A stretch of 10,907 nucleotides of DNA, from NCBI GenBank assembly GCA_028291485.1, contig JAQGHZ010000138.1, positions 1 to 10,907 on the forward strand, written 5' to 3'. This DNA is from Rubritepida sp. (GTDB lineage: Bacteria > Pseudomonadota > Alphaproteobacteria > Acetobacterales > Acetobacteraceae). Shown here one piece after another: positions 1 to 5,858 of this stretch (position 1 is its first letter; each line of letters starts with the position of its first letter). Position numbers and translations under genes: made by a program. The notes below the pieces were generated by a model, which searched no databases, was not told where the DNA came from, and saw nothing but the letters and a program-made list of their open reading frames with translations.

Positions 1-1
1 G

Positions 2-49
2 CAGGACCTTGTCCTGAACAACAGGGCTGGTGCCTTCTGGGCACCAGCC
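2..49. repeat. Two adjacent perfect hairpins
   Basis: Two inverted repeats sit side by side: CAGGAC-ctt-GTCCTG (2-16) and a 10-bp perfect stem GGCTGGTGCC with a 5-base loop (25-34 paired with 40-49). Neither is followed by a T run, so a classical factor-independent terminator is not supported on either strand. One frame is open from the window edge to a TAA at 56-58, so the repeats could lie at the 3' end of a gene that begins outside the window. The stems are seen directly; their role is unknown. Confidence 0.45.
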
Positions 50-69
50 GCCGTTTAACACTTTGACCG

Positions 70-438
70 ATGTGGCCCTCGGGCGCGGATGCGCTGCGCA
101 GCATGGTCGAGCGCGACAGGATGGAGGCGGAACGCGACGCGCGGATCATCGCGGCGCGGGAAGGCGTGGACCCCGGCACCGTCACCTGTGTTGCACAACG
201 GCAGGGTGCCGAAACGCAACACCGTCCCCCGCCGCTGTTCGCCAACGGGGTCAAGACCCTGACTGCCGTCAAGGCCCGGGAGGTCGCGGTATCCGCCGCC
301 GCGAAATTCGCATGGCGCTTGCAGACGCCCCCGGCGCCCCACCATCCGCCGTCAGCAGCACTCGGGGGACCGCCCATGTTCGTCGGCCACCGCATGCGCC
401 GCGCTCTCACGGCGGCAACAGGGGTTCGAATCCCCTAA
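70..438 (+). CDS. Hypothetical ORF, possible fragment
   Basis: This 122-codon frame opens after a TGA at 64-66 and stops inside the tRNA-Glu fragment. I do not recognise the product. The first 40 or so residues look protein-like, with a charged helical stretch rich in Glu, Arg and Asp (VERDRMEAERDARIIAAREG) and G/C-ending codons; the rest is rich in Pro, Ala and Arg and unconvincing. No Shine-Dalgarno precedes the ATG, and the 188-222 palindrome lies within it. Because the stop falls in the putative attachment site, it may be an element gene truncated or fused by integration. It may equally be a chance frame, so confidence is low. Confidence 0.22.
   Translation: MWPSGADALRSMVERDRMEAERDARIIAAREGVDPGTVTCVAQRQGAETQHRPPPLFANGVKTLTAVKAREVAVSAAAKFAWRLQTPPAPHHPPSAALGGPPMFVGHRMRRALTAATGVRIP
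188..222. repeat. 35-nt symmetric two-step hairpin
   Basis: GTGTTGC (188-194) pairs with GCAACAC (216-222). Inside, CGGCA (199-203) pairs with TGCCG (207-211) around a GGG loop, and the two stems are separated by a 4-by-4 internal loop (ACAA opposite AAAC). The symmetry is complete apart from the internal loop. It resembles a folded recombination or protein-binding site or a structured RNA. Integron attC core sites (RYYYAAC/GTTRRRY) are not properly present. Function unknown. Confidence 0.45.
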
Positions 439-447
439 GGGACGCCA
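399..447 (+). pseudogene. tRNA-Glu(CTC) 3' fragment, probable att site
   Basis: The segment reads as the 3' part of a tRNA-Glu: anticodon loop CTCTCAC (404-410, anticodon CTC 406-408), 3' anticodon strand GGCGG (411-415), T arm AGGGG-TTCGAAT-CCCCT (420-436), acceptor strand AAGGGAC (437-443), discriminator G444 and encoded CCA (445-447). It closely follows the known bacterial tRNA-Glu 3' sequence. The expected 5' acceptor strand GTCCCTT and D arm are absent upstream, and even the 5' anticodon strand (CCGCG, 399-403) carries a G-G mismatch. It therefore cannot be a functional tRNA. Homology starting at the anticodon loop is typical of attachment sites of tyrosine integrases that use tRNA genes. 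By the usual geometry, the element extends left of this point and its intact tRNA-Glu and integrase lie outside the window. Confidence 0.8.
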
Positions 448-747
448 TTTCTTTCAATGGCTTAGTGGCGCCTCCGGGCTCGGTGTCCAATCCGGTGTCT
501 GCTATGGCCTTGGAAGTCATCCGCCGAACTGCGGCTGCCAAGCCAGTCACCACCCCACTGCCGCAGACCTTCTCGTCGCCCTCGGCGGCGTCCCGAACAC
601 ATAGCCGGTCGTTCTCGCCGACATCGGTATCTCTCGACAGCGTGCAGGTGAGATGCGGCATCTCGCCGCCTCAGGTGAAGAGTGCCTCCGCGAAGAGGTC
701 AGCCGGCGCAGGCTCGCAACTGGTGTGGCGATTGGCTCTCAAAAGCG
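448..747. other. Stretch with no convincing gene
   Basis: No recognisable gene was found. The best frame is on the minus strand (407-661, 84 codons, GAGG seven bases before its ATG), but its C-terminus (residues MASLRGFEPLLPP) is simply antisense tRNA-Glu sequence, and its codon bias fades towards the stop. The plus-strand frames are rich in Ser, Pro and Arg and look like noise. If the tRNA fragment is an attachment site, this is the chromosomal flank. Confidence 0.5.
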
Positions 748-777
748 AAACGCCGCCCCTTTGACGGGACGGCGTTT
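748..777 (-). terminator. Hairpin terminator of the small gene
   Basis: AAACGCCG (748-755) pairs with CGGCGTTT (770-777), and CCC/GGG extends the stem with a bulged base, giving a strong GC hairpin closed by an A/T tract. On the minus strand the 3' side runs into TTTCGCTTTT, a fair U-rich tail. It lies 25 bases after the stop of the 24-codon ORF, as expected for its own terminator. The plus-strand tail (GTTTCCATT) is weaker. Confidence 0.65.
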
Positions 778-802
778 CCATTGCCCTGCCTAGACGGACT
801 GC

Positions 803-877
803 TCAGCCGAGCTTTGTCCCCACGGCGGGGGTCGTGCTCACGAGAGCCGCCATACGCGGCATGTGACAATGAGACAT
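803..877 (-). CDS. 24-aa small protein with extended Shine-Dalgarno
   Basis: A short minus-strand ORF encodes a 24-residue peptide beginning MSHCHMPRMAALVS and ending VGTKLG. Two His flank a Cys at positions 3-5, a possible metal- or redox-sensitive feature, though that is inference. The evidence for a real gene is translational. Positions 880-893 read GAAAGGAGGTGGTC, pairing with the 16S rRNA tail over about 13 bases with one G-U pair, and the AGGAGG core lies seven bases from the ATG. A hairpin terminator follows at 748-777, so a free-standing transcript of about 150-170 bases is plausible. A weak promoter candidate is TTGAAA (935-940) with CTTAGT (911-916). I do not recognise the family; it may be a leader peptide or a dual-function small RNA. 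Confidence 0.55.
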   Translation of the reverse strand: MSHCHMPRMAALVSTTPAVGTKLG

Positions 878-879
878 CT

Positions 880-893
880 GACCACCTCCTTTC
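880..893 (-). promoter_or_regulatory. Near-perfect extended Shine-Dalgarno
   Basis: The minus strand reads GAAAGGAGGTGGTC ending two bases before the small-gene ATG. The full complement of the 16S 3' tail would be AAAGGAGGTGATC, so the single A-to-G difference still allows a G-U pair. The plus strand correspondingly looks like a 16S rRNA 3' end (GACCACCTCCTTTC). No other gene in the window has a ribosome site this long; most have four to seven matching bases. Confidence 0.7.
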
Positions 894-1092
894 GGTTGTT
901 GAACAAGATCACTAAGTGGGCCGCGCCGAGCGACTTTCAATCCGGGCGCATATGCTTCCGCCGGGCGCCATTCCAGCGGCCCACGAGACTCCCTCGATGC
1001 GCGACCTGAAAGACGGCGCCTCGCCCTGCTCTGGCCATCCTTGTCATCCCTGAATGATGGGCTGAAACTTTCTCGCTATCAGGAGGGCCTCG

Positions 1093-1527
1093 ATGCTCAA
1101 GCGCCTATTCGTCGTTCCCGTTCTCTTCCTCGCAACCGCCTGCGGGACCACCACTCCCGGCCGCAGCATCGATCCGGCGGCCCGTCGGGCCATGATGGAG
1201 GCGCTGCCCAACCAAGGAAGCTGCCAGTCAGCCGAACCCGAAGGCGCCCGAGCCTGCACCATTCGGCTTGGCTCGAAGGATGTGCGAATTTCCCAGTGGC
1301 GGACCCTCACCACGATCCGGTACCGCGATACCGATACCTCCGATCCGGCGTTCCTAAACGGCATGCGACGGGTGCTGACCACGGCCCAGACGCCCGACAT
1401 CGATCGTGCCATGTCCGTCGTCGCCAGCCATGGCAGGTCTGGCGTAATGGTGGATTTCACGAGCGGCTGCTTTCCGGATACCAGCACGCCGCAAAACACT
1501 GAATGCTTCGTGATGCTGACCTACTGA
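1093..1527 (+). CDS. Small predicted lipoprotein
   Basis: A 144-residue protein with a lipoprotein signal: positive start (MLKR), hydrophobic core and a lipobox LATAC with Cys17 as the predicted lipidation site. Residue 18 is Gly, so sorting onward from the inner membrane is possible. The mature part has four further Cys (residues about 44, 55, 126 and 138), suggesting two disulfides, and no domain I recognise. The ATG was chosen because AGGAGG lies six bases before it and the signal peptide begins there. TTGTCA at 1041-1046 is a plausible -35, but no good -10 accompanies it. The gene stands alone: the neighbours are the divergent 24-codon ORF upstream and a poorly coding stretch downstream. 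Lipoprotein status is fairly secure; the role is unknown. Confidence 0.8.
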   Translation: MLKRLFVVPVLFLATACGTTTPGRSIDPAARRAMMEALPNQGSCQSAEPEGARACTIRLGSKDVRISQWRTLTTIRYRDTDTSDPAFLNGMRRVLTTAQTPDIDRAMSVVASHGRSGVMVDFTSGCFPDTSTPQNTECFVMLTY

Positions 1528-1808
1528 TCCACGGAATGGGTCTCCGGCCGCCCGGCTTGATGCGGTCGAGGCGCGGCGGGACCGGGCTTGCCGTCCGGCT
1601 ACCTGATGGTCCCGCCGGAATATGCCGAACGCCGCTCTTCTGGCGAAGGGCAGCGCAACCAGGCCCGGGCGCGGTTCTCTGCATGCGGCGCGCATCGTTG
1701 TCGCGGTGCTTCGGCGTCCAGCCCTCGCGGTTGCTCGCGCAGCTTCTCGCCCGTGGCCTACCAGGCACAGGCCTGCCGTATCTCCGGCCAAGCCGTGACC
1801 GACCGCCC
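1528..1808. other. Stretch with no identified gene
   Basis: All frames here are open over long distances because of high GC, but none gives a recognisable protein or a start with a ribosome site. A plus-strand frame from 1588 contains a protein-like patch (GYLMVPPEYAERRSSGEGQ) that turns into low-complexity Ser/Arg/Ala. A minus-strand frame has a patch reading NREGWTPKHRDNDARRMQRT. Either could be the remnant of a decayed gene. No clear terminator, repeat or RNA gene was seen. Confidence 0.4.
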
Positions 1809-1821
1809 AAAGGAGCGCGTA

Positions 1822-1959
1822 ATGGCGATGCCCTCGCGGGTCGGCGCCAGGTGCTGCCCGCTGGCGGGCGACAACGACGACATCACGCCGGGCGCGCCCT
1901 TCGCGATCCGCTTCACGGTCGCGGCATGGTTCTGGGTGCGGTCGGCTGGACGTGCCTAG
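1822..1959 (+). CDS. Possible 45-aa small protein
   Basis: AAAGGAG (1809-1815) is followed after six bases by ATG and a 45-codon frame. The product begins MAMPSRVGARCCPLAG, has an acidic patch DNDD and ends with an aromatic segment AAWFWVRSAGRA. Almost all codons end in G or C, as in the neighbouring genes. The TAG (1957-1959) overlaps the stop of the convergent rpiR-family gene (1956-1958). The ribosome site is one of the better ones in the window and is the main support. No family is recognised, and in DNA this GC-rich a short open frame can be accidental. The frame continues upstream to 1588 without a better start. Confidence 0.35.
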   Translation: MAMPSRVGARCCPLAGDNDDITPGAPFAIRFTVAAWFWVRSAGRA

Positions 1960-2840
1960 GACGCGTCCGGCCCCATCACCAGGCGGCGCAGCTGGTTGAG
2001 CCGCACGAGCGACCCCAGCGCGGAGGTGCCGTCGCAGCCCGCGAGGCCGAGCGACAACGCCTCCAGCGCGGCCATGGTGGTGGCGTGCAGCGCGACATGG
2101 CCGGTGCGGCCGCGGCGCGCTTGGATCAGCACCTGGGCCCGGGCGGTGACCTTGGCGTCGGCGGAATCCGAGATCATGACGACCGGCAGGCCGAGGCGCC
2201 GTGCCTCCTGGCTGGTGGCGACAATCTCGCGATAGGCGCGGCCATAGGTCATGGCCAACACCACGTCACCTTCGCGCAACGCCAGCAGCTGGTCGGCGAG
2301 TGAGATCCCGGCGGCGTCGAGCGTGAAGGCGACGCGGCCCGAGCGCTGCAGAATCGACGCCATGTAGCGCGCAAGATGCGCCGTGGGGCCGATGCCGTAG
2401 GTCACGATGCGCTGCCCTTGATGCATCAGCGCGATGGCATCGAGCATCGCCTGCCGCACGGCCGGATCGTCGAGCGAGGCCATGGCCTCGCGCTGCAGGT
2501 CGAGCGCCAGGTCGAGTGCGTTGCGCGCCCCCTCGCCGGCCTCGGCGAGGGTGTGGCTGAGATCGGTGGCCGGCCCCTCGGCCTCGGCGCTCATGGTTGC
2601 GGTCAGGACCTGCTTCAGATGCGGCAGGCCGGTGAAGCCGAGCGCCTGAACGGAGCGGATGACGGTGGCGTCGGAGACACCGACGCGACTTGCGATGTCG
2701 GCAGCGGAGCTGGTGAGGATGGCGAGGCGGTTGGCAAGCACGAAAGAGGCGAGCAATCGCGCGGCCGGCGGCAATTGCACGACGGAATCGGAGCGGAGGC
2801 CTTCCAGCAATTCCTTCGACGTTCGTGGCTCCGCCATCAT
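1956..2840 (-). CDS. RpiR/MurR-family transcriptional regulator
   Basis: A 294-residue DNA-binding regulator. The N-terminal RpiR-type helix-turn-helix lies around residues 20-80, with the recognition motif ADIASRVGVSDATVIRSVQALGF at 47-69, split here by the conserved GVS-AT core. A sugar isomerase (SIS) domain follows at about 136-270, containing VTYGIGPTAHLARYM and VVLAMTYGRAYREI, a site that in this family usually senses a phosphosugar. Length is normal for the family (about 280-300). The start is the first of two adjacent ATGs, with GGAG nine bases upstream. It is transcribed alone, after the PAP2 gene on the same strand but 234 bases away. Its targets may be elsewhere: no sugar-metabolism gene is adjacent. 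Family is confident; ligand and regulon are unknown. Confidence 0.93.
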   Translation of the reverse strand: MMAEPRTSKELLEGLRSDSVVQLPPAARLLASFVLANRLAILTSSAADIASRVGVSDATVIRSVQALGFTGLPHLKQVLTATMSAEAEGPATDLSHTLAEAGEGARNALDLALDLQREAMASLDDPAVRQAMLDAIALMHQGQRIVTYGIGPTAHLARYMASILQRSGRVAFTLDAAGISLADQLLALREGDVVLAMTYGRAYREIVATSQEARRLGLPVVMISDSADAKVTARAQVLIQARRGRTGHVALHATTMAALEALSLGLAGCDGTSALGSLVRLNQLRRLVMGPDAS

Positions 2841-3010
2841 CCGATTCTGCTCCAGCGCGACCGTGCATTCCCGGCGCGTATGGCCCGTCGCGCGAGCGGC
2901 TGTCCACAGCGCCGCTGCGATCGATTCGGGTGGCGGTCGTTGCGAACTCTCTGACTTACGCCGTGCATATTGCGCACCTCATCCGGTGTCCGCGCTGGCC
3001 AGTGCCATGC

Positions 3011-3059
3011 GCCCTTCCGGGTCGGAGGGCGTGGTGCGCGACCGCGTGGTGGTCGCGCA
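3011..3059 (-). terminator. Tandem hairpins behind the PAP2 gene
   Basis: Two inverted repeats follow the PAP2 stop codon on the minus strand: TGCGCGACC paired with GGTCGCGCA around a 7-base loop (3035-3059), 15 bases past the stop, and GCCCTTCCG paired with CGGAGGGC with one bulge (3011-3030). Neither is followed by a run of U, so factor-independent termination would be weak. Their position between the PAP2 gene and the rpiR-family gene suits 3'-end formation or mRNA stabilisation. Confidence 0.4.
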
Positions 3060-3074
3060 TCCGAAGCCTCCCGG

Positions 3075-3992
3075 TCAGGCCAGCCGCGCTGCCATCGCGC
3101 GGCCATGCTGGTCGATCCAGAGCAGGATCGACCAGCACAGGATCGCCCACGCCGCGCCGATGCTCCAGCCGGCCAGCACGTCGCTGGCATAGTGCAGGCC
3201 GAGATAGACGCGGCTGGCCCCGACGAGCAGCGTCAGCACCAATGCCACGGCCACGAAGTAGATCCGCAGGTGCCGCTCGGCCGTCACGCGGGCCAGGATG
3301 ATTCCGATGGTGAGGTAGGTCACCGCCGAGAGCAGCGCATGGCCGCTCGGGAAGCTCGCCGTGAAGACCTGCGCGATATGCGGATAGTCTGGGCGCGGAC
3401 GGTCGAAGCCCTGCTTGAGCAGGGTGCTGACCAGGATTCCACCCAGCACCGAGGCCGTCATGAAGAGGGCCGCGCCGCGCTGGCCGACCATGAGCAGGTA
3501 GCCCAGGGCAACGACGAGCACGAAGCCCAGCACGGCGAAGCTGCCGAGCGCGGTGACGTCGCGCATCATCTCCTGGACCCAGGCCGGGCCGATCGGCCGG
3601 GCGAGGTCCCCGCCGTGGCGGAGGGCCATCACGACGGCGGTGTCGAAATGCGCCATGTCGCCTTCGACCATCTCGTCCGCCAGCCCGACAAAGGCCAGGA
3701 ACAGCGCGGCGAAGGCGAAGAGGGCGACCACGAGCACGACCTCGCCATGCAGCAGACGGCGCGCGATGCGCAGGCGCAGGAAGGAAGCGGACCGCCCCGT
3801 CAGAACCACGTTGGCGAAGAGGATGGTGGCGCATCCGGCGAAGAGGCCGATCCCGGCTGCCTCGCCGAAGGCCGGGATGAGGAAGGTCGTGACGCCGATG
3901 GCGGCGCACCAGAGCAGCAGGGCCAGGGCCAGCGAGCCGTCATCCACGAAGAGATGGACGATCTCGGCGGCGATCGCGCGGAGGGTCTTCAT
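3075..3992 (-). CDS. PAP2-family membrane phosphatase
   Basis: A 305-residue integral membrane phosphatase of the PAP2 (type 2 phosphatidate phosphatase) superfamily, which hydrolyses lipid phosphates or polyprenyl pyrophosphates at the membrane. All three signature motifs are intact: K193-x6-R200-P201, P215-S216-G217-H218, and S260-R261-x5-H267-x3-D271, whose two His and Asp/Arg form the active site. Hydrophobic segments near 21-40, 46-64, 86-104, 150-170, 175-192, 219-234, 243-258 and 273-292 suggest a polytopic protein with about two extra N-terminal helices before the catalytic core. I chose the ATG at 3992 rather than the open frame back to 4100 because AAGGAGG lies seven bases before it and it overlaps the upstream stop in ATGA, indicating translational coupling. 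The substrate (undecaprenyl pyrophosphate, phosphatidate or other) cannot be decided. Confidence 0.93.
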   Translation of the reverse strand: MKTLRAIAAEIVHLFVDDGSLALALLLWCAAIGVTTFLIPAFGEAAGIGLFAGCATILFANVVLTGRSASFLRLRIARRLLHGEVVLVVALFAFAALFLAFVGLADEMVEGDMAHFDTAVVMALRHGGDLARPIGPAWVQEMMRDVTALGSFAVLGFVLVVALGYLLMVGQRGAALFMTASVLGGILVSTLLKQGFDRPRPDYPHIAQVFTASFPSGHALLSAVTYLTIGIILARVTAERHLRIYFVAVALVLTLLVGASRVYLGLHYASDVLAGWSIGAAWAILCWSILLWIDQHGRAMAARLA

Positions 3993-4741
3993 CGTGCGGC
4001 CTCCTTGGCGAGCGGCGCCGCGGCCAGATGGACGCCCAGTAGGGAGACCGCGGTCAGTCCAGCCATGATGGCCAGCAGGGCGAGGTCGTTGCCGGGCCAT
4101 GCAGCGCCCATGCCTTCGCCGGTCCAGTAGATCCCGAAGGCGGAGATCACGATGCCAACGGCGAATTTCAGCGTATTCTCCGGCACGCGCGCAAGCGGGC
4201 GATGGACGGCGACGGCGACGAGGGTGACGGCGACGGCGGCCAGCAGCGCACCGCCGGCGGCCGCGAGCAGGAGATCCGGACCGCCGGCCGAGACGGCGAG
4301 GACGATGAAGGCCACCTCCACCCCCTCCAGCAGGACCGCCTTGAAGGCCGTGGCGGTTGCGATGGGGTCGACGCCGTGGCGCGCCGAGACGCCGGCCAAG
4401 GCGAGGTTCGCCTTCTCGTTGCGGAAGACGGCGTCCTCGTCATGCAGCGGGATTCGGCCGGCCGAGCGGAGGACCGCCTTGCGCAGCCAGCGCATGCCGA
4501 AGAGCAGCAGCAGCAGCCCGACCATGAGCTGCAGCGCGTGCTCGGGCAGTTGCGCCAGCGCGGGCCCGAGGGCGAGCACGATGGCGAAGAGGGCGACCAG
4601 GCCCAGAGCCGTTCCGACAAAGGCGGAACGCCATCCGCGGACGGTGCCGACGGCGAGCACGATCGTCGCCGCCTCCACGCATTCGACGACGGAAGCGAGG
4701 AAAGCCGCTCCGGCCGTCGGGACGAGATGCATCAGGGCCAT
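3989..4741 (-). CDS. COG4280-like membrane protein, FTR1-like repeats
   Basis: A 250-residue very hydrophobic protein with about six or seven membrane segments, resembling uncharacterised COG4280 membrane proteins. It consists of two related halves about 120 residues apart: SVVECVEAATIVLAVG (18-32) matches VLLEGVEVAFIVLAVS (136-151), and LPEHALQLMVG (65-75) matches VPENTLKFAVG (186-196). Each half thus has an ExxE motif in its first helix (E20/E23 and E139/E142), the arrangement seen for REGLE-type motifs in FTR1/EfeU iron permeases. A cation transporter is a reasonable inference, not shown. A hydrophilic linker (about 93-125) joins the halves. The ATG follows AGAAGG with seven bases between. 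It is the first gene of an operon with the PAP2 gene, behind a promoter with twin operators. Confidence 0.8.
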   Translation of the reverse strand: MALMHLVPTAGAAFLASVVECVEAATIVLAVGTVRGWRSAFVGTALGLVALFAIVLALGPALAQLPEHALQLMVGLLLLLFGMRWLRKAVLRSAGRIPLHDEDAVFRNEKANLALAGVSARHGVDPIATATAFKAVLLEGVEVAFIVLAVSAGGPDLLLAAAGGALLAAVAVTLVAVAVHRPLARVPENTLKFAVGIVISAFGIYWTGEGMGAAWPGNDLALLAIMAGLTAVSLLGVHLAAAPLAKEAAR

Positions 4742-4767
4742 GTGTCAACCTTCTTGCTCTGTGATCG

Positions 4768-4781
4768 GTAGTGCTTACTAC
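4768..4781. promoter_or_regulatory. Proximal inverted-repeat operator
   Basis: GTAGTGCTTACTAC is a perfect 5-4-5 inverted repeat. It covers most of the predicted -10 hexamer of the minus-strand promoter, the position expected of a repressor site. The regulator is not identifiable; no adjacent gene encodes an obvious cognate. Confidence 0.55.
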
Positions 4782-4805
4782 ATCAATCTGAGGTAATGGA
4801 GTGAA
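4777..4805 (-). promoter_or_regulatory. Promoter of the COG4280-PAP2 operon
   Basis: On the minus strand, TTCACT (-35, 4800-4805) and TGTAGT (-10, 4777-4782) are separated by exactly 17 bases, each matching the sigma-70 consensus at four of six positions. A transcript would start near 4770, giving a leader of about 30 bases before the ATG at 4741. The stretch is conspicuously A/T-rich against its surroundings. Both hexamers overlap inverted repeats, implying regulation. Confidence 0.5.
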
Positions 4806-4811
4806 TACTAC
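4798..4811. promoter_or_regulatory. Distal inverted-repeat operator
   Basis: GGAGTGAATACTAC repeats the proximal site (shared pattern AGTG-N2-TACTAC) exactly 30 bp further from the gene, about three helical turns, so two dimers would bind the same DNA face. The inverted repeat is imperfect by one base (GGAGT against ACTAC). It covers the predicted -35. Confidence 0.5.
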
Positions 4812-5047
4812 GTAACGTCAGGTCGGCCGGGCCGAAAAGATCGACAAGCGGGCGACACCACCGAAGGTGGAACGCTTCCGGCGCAGGCAGCGCGGCACCT
4901 CGAACGCCATCGGCCGGCTACAGCACGGGTGGCGGCGGTGTGGCCGTGGGCTTCGCACTCGATCTGGCGTGCCCGACGCCTGGGCCTCATAATCGTCACC
5001 ACGCGGGCCGGCGCGCAGGCAGACCGGCACCAGGAGTGGCACCGCGG

Positions 5048-5815
5048 ATGGCCGATACGATTCCCAGCGATCCAGGCCAGCAGCCCCGGGTCGTCTCGAG
5101 CCTGCCGCCCCTCTTCGGCCGGGTGGTCCCGCTCGATCCGGCGAAGCACGCCGGCCTCAGGCTCGATCGCGCGGCCGGTCTCGGCTTCGCGGCGCGGGCC
5201 AATGCGGTCCCGCTCAGCCTCGTGGAGCTGCCTTTCGCGGCGCGGCACTTTCCCATCGTCTTCGCCGACGGGCCGCTGCCCATGCCGCTGGCGATCCTGG
5301 GCTACCGCAACGGGGAGAACCTCTTCGTCTCGCACCAGGGGGAATGGCGGCCGGGTGTCTACCTGCCGGCCTATCTGCGCAGCTATCCCTTCGTCTTCCT
5401 GCAGGAGGAGGGCGGCAGCACGCTGCATCTGGGCATGGAGCCGGACGCGCCCGCCCTGCACACCGGCGTCGGCGAGGCTCTGTTCGAGGAGGGGCAACCC
5501 AGCGCCTTCCTCAAGGAGATGCTGCGCTTCTGCGCGGACCTCCGCGGCAGCCTGCTGGAGACGCAGGCCTTCGCCGAGGCGCTGCTCGCGGCCGGGCTTC
5601 TGGAAAAGCAGGAGGCGCGGGTGGAGTTCCGCACCGGCGGCACCGCAAAGCTGGATGGTTTCCTCGTGATGGATCCGGCCCGCTTCGAGGCGCTGCCGGA
5701 CGCGACGATCCTGGACTGGCGCAAGCGGCGCTGGCTGGGCGCGGCCTATGCGATACTGCAGGCCAACGCGTCGTGGAGCACGGTGCTGGAGCTCGCCGAG
5801 GCGCGGGCCGCCTGA
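5048..5815 (+). CDS. SapC-family protein
   Basis: A 255-residue protein matching the SapC family, named after a Campylobacter S-layer-associated gene and common in proteobacteria with no settled biochemical role. Family landmarks are visible: VPLSLVELPFAARHFPIVF at about 54-72, LGYRNGENLFV (84-94), the EWRPGVYLPAYLRSYPF block (99-115), and a C-terminal LDWRKRRWLGAAYAILQ segment (222-238). No signal peptide or membrane helix is present, so it is predicted to be cytoplasmic. I start it at the ATG at 5048, where family similarity begins; AGGAG lies 11 bases upstream. A GTG at 5036 and an open frame back to 4940 exist but look non-coding. It is followed 43 bases later by the ialB-family gene in the same direction, so co-transcription is possible. 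Confidence 0.88.
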   Translation: MADTIPSDPGQQPRVVSSLPPLFGRVVPLDPAKHAGLRLDRAAGLGFAARANAVPLSLVELPFAARHFPIVFADGPLPMPLAILGYRNGENLFVSHQGEWRPGVYLPAYLRSYPFVFLQEEGGSTLHLGMEPDAPALHTGVGEALFEEGQPSAFLKEMLRFCADLRGSLLETQAFAEALLAAGLLEKQEARVEFRTGGTAKLDGFLVMDPARFEALPDATILDWRKRRWLGAAYAILQANASWSTVLELAEARAA

Positions 5816-5858
5816 TCCGACCTCCTTTCCTTCGCCCTTCGCTGCCAGGATGACTGCC

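Noticed and set aside
2..58. C-terminal tail of a gene entering from the left (QDLVLNNRAGAFWAPAAV then TAA)
   Set aside because: Only 18 codons are visible and the palindromes account for part of the sequence; cannot be judged without upstream DNA.
188..222. Possible integron attC site
   Set aside because: The RYYYAAC and GTTRRRY core sequences are not present in the required positions, and no integron integrase or cassette is visible.
407..661. 84-codon minus-strand frame with a fair ribosome site
   Set aside because: Its C-terminus is antisense tRNA-Glu sequence, a common source of spurious annotations; no recognised domain, though the first 40 codons are not implausible.
1044..1502. Competing frames on both strands over the lipoprotein gene
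   Set aside because: Only the 1093 frame has a ribosome site, signal peptide and lipobox.
2970..4130. 386-codon plus-strand frame opposite the PAP2 gene
   Set aside because: Rich in Glu, Gly, Gln, Arg and His with no motif, while the minus strand carries complete PAP2 signature motifs.
4816..4992. Open plus-strand frame (AEKIDKRATPPKVERFRRRQ) upstream of SapC
   Set aside because: No start codon or ribosome site after the TAA at 4813-4815 and no family match; it could be a remnant, but nothing supports a gene.
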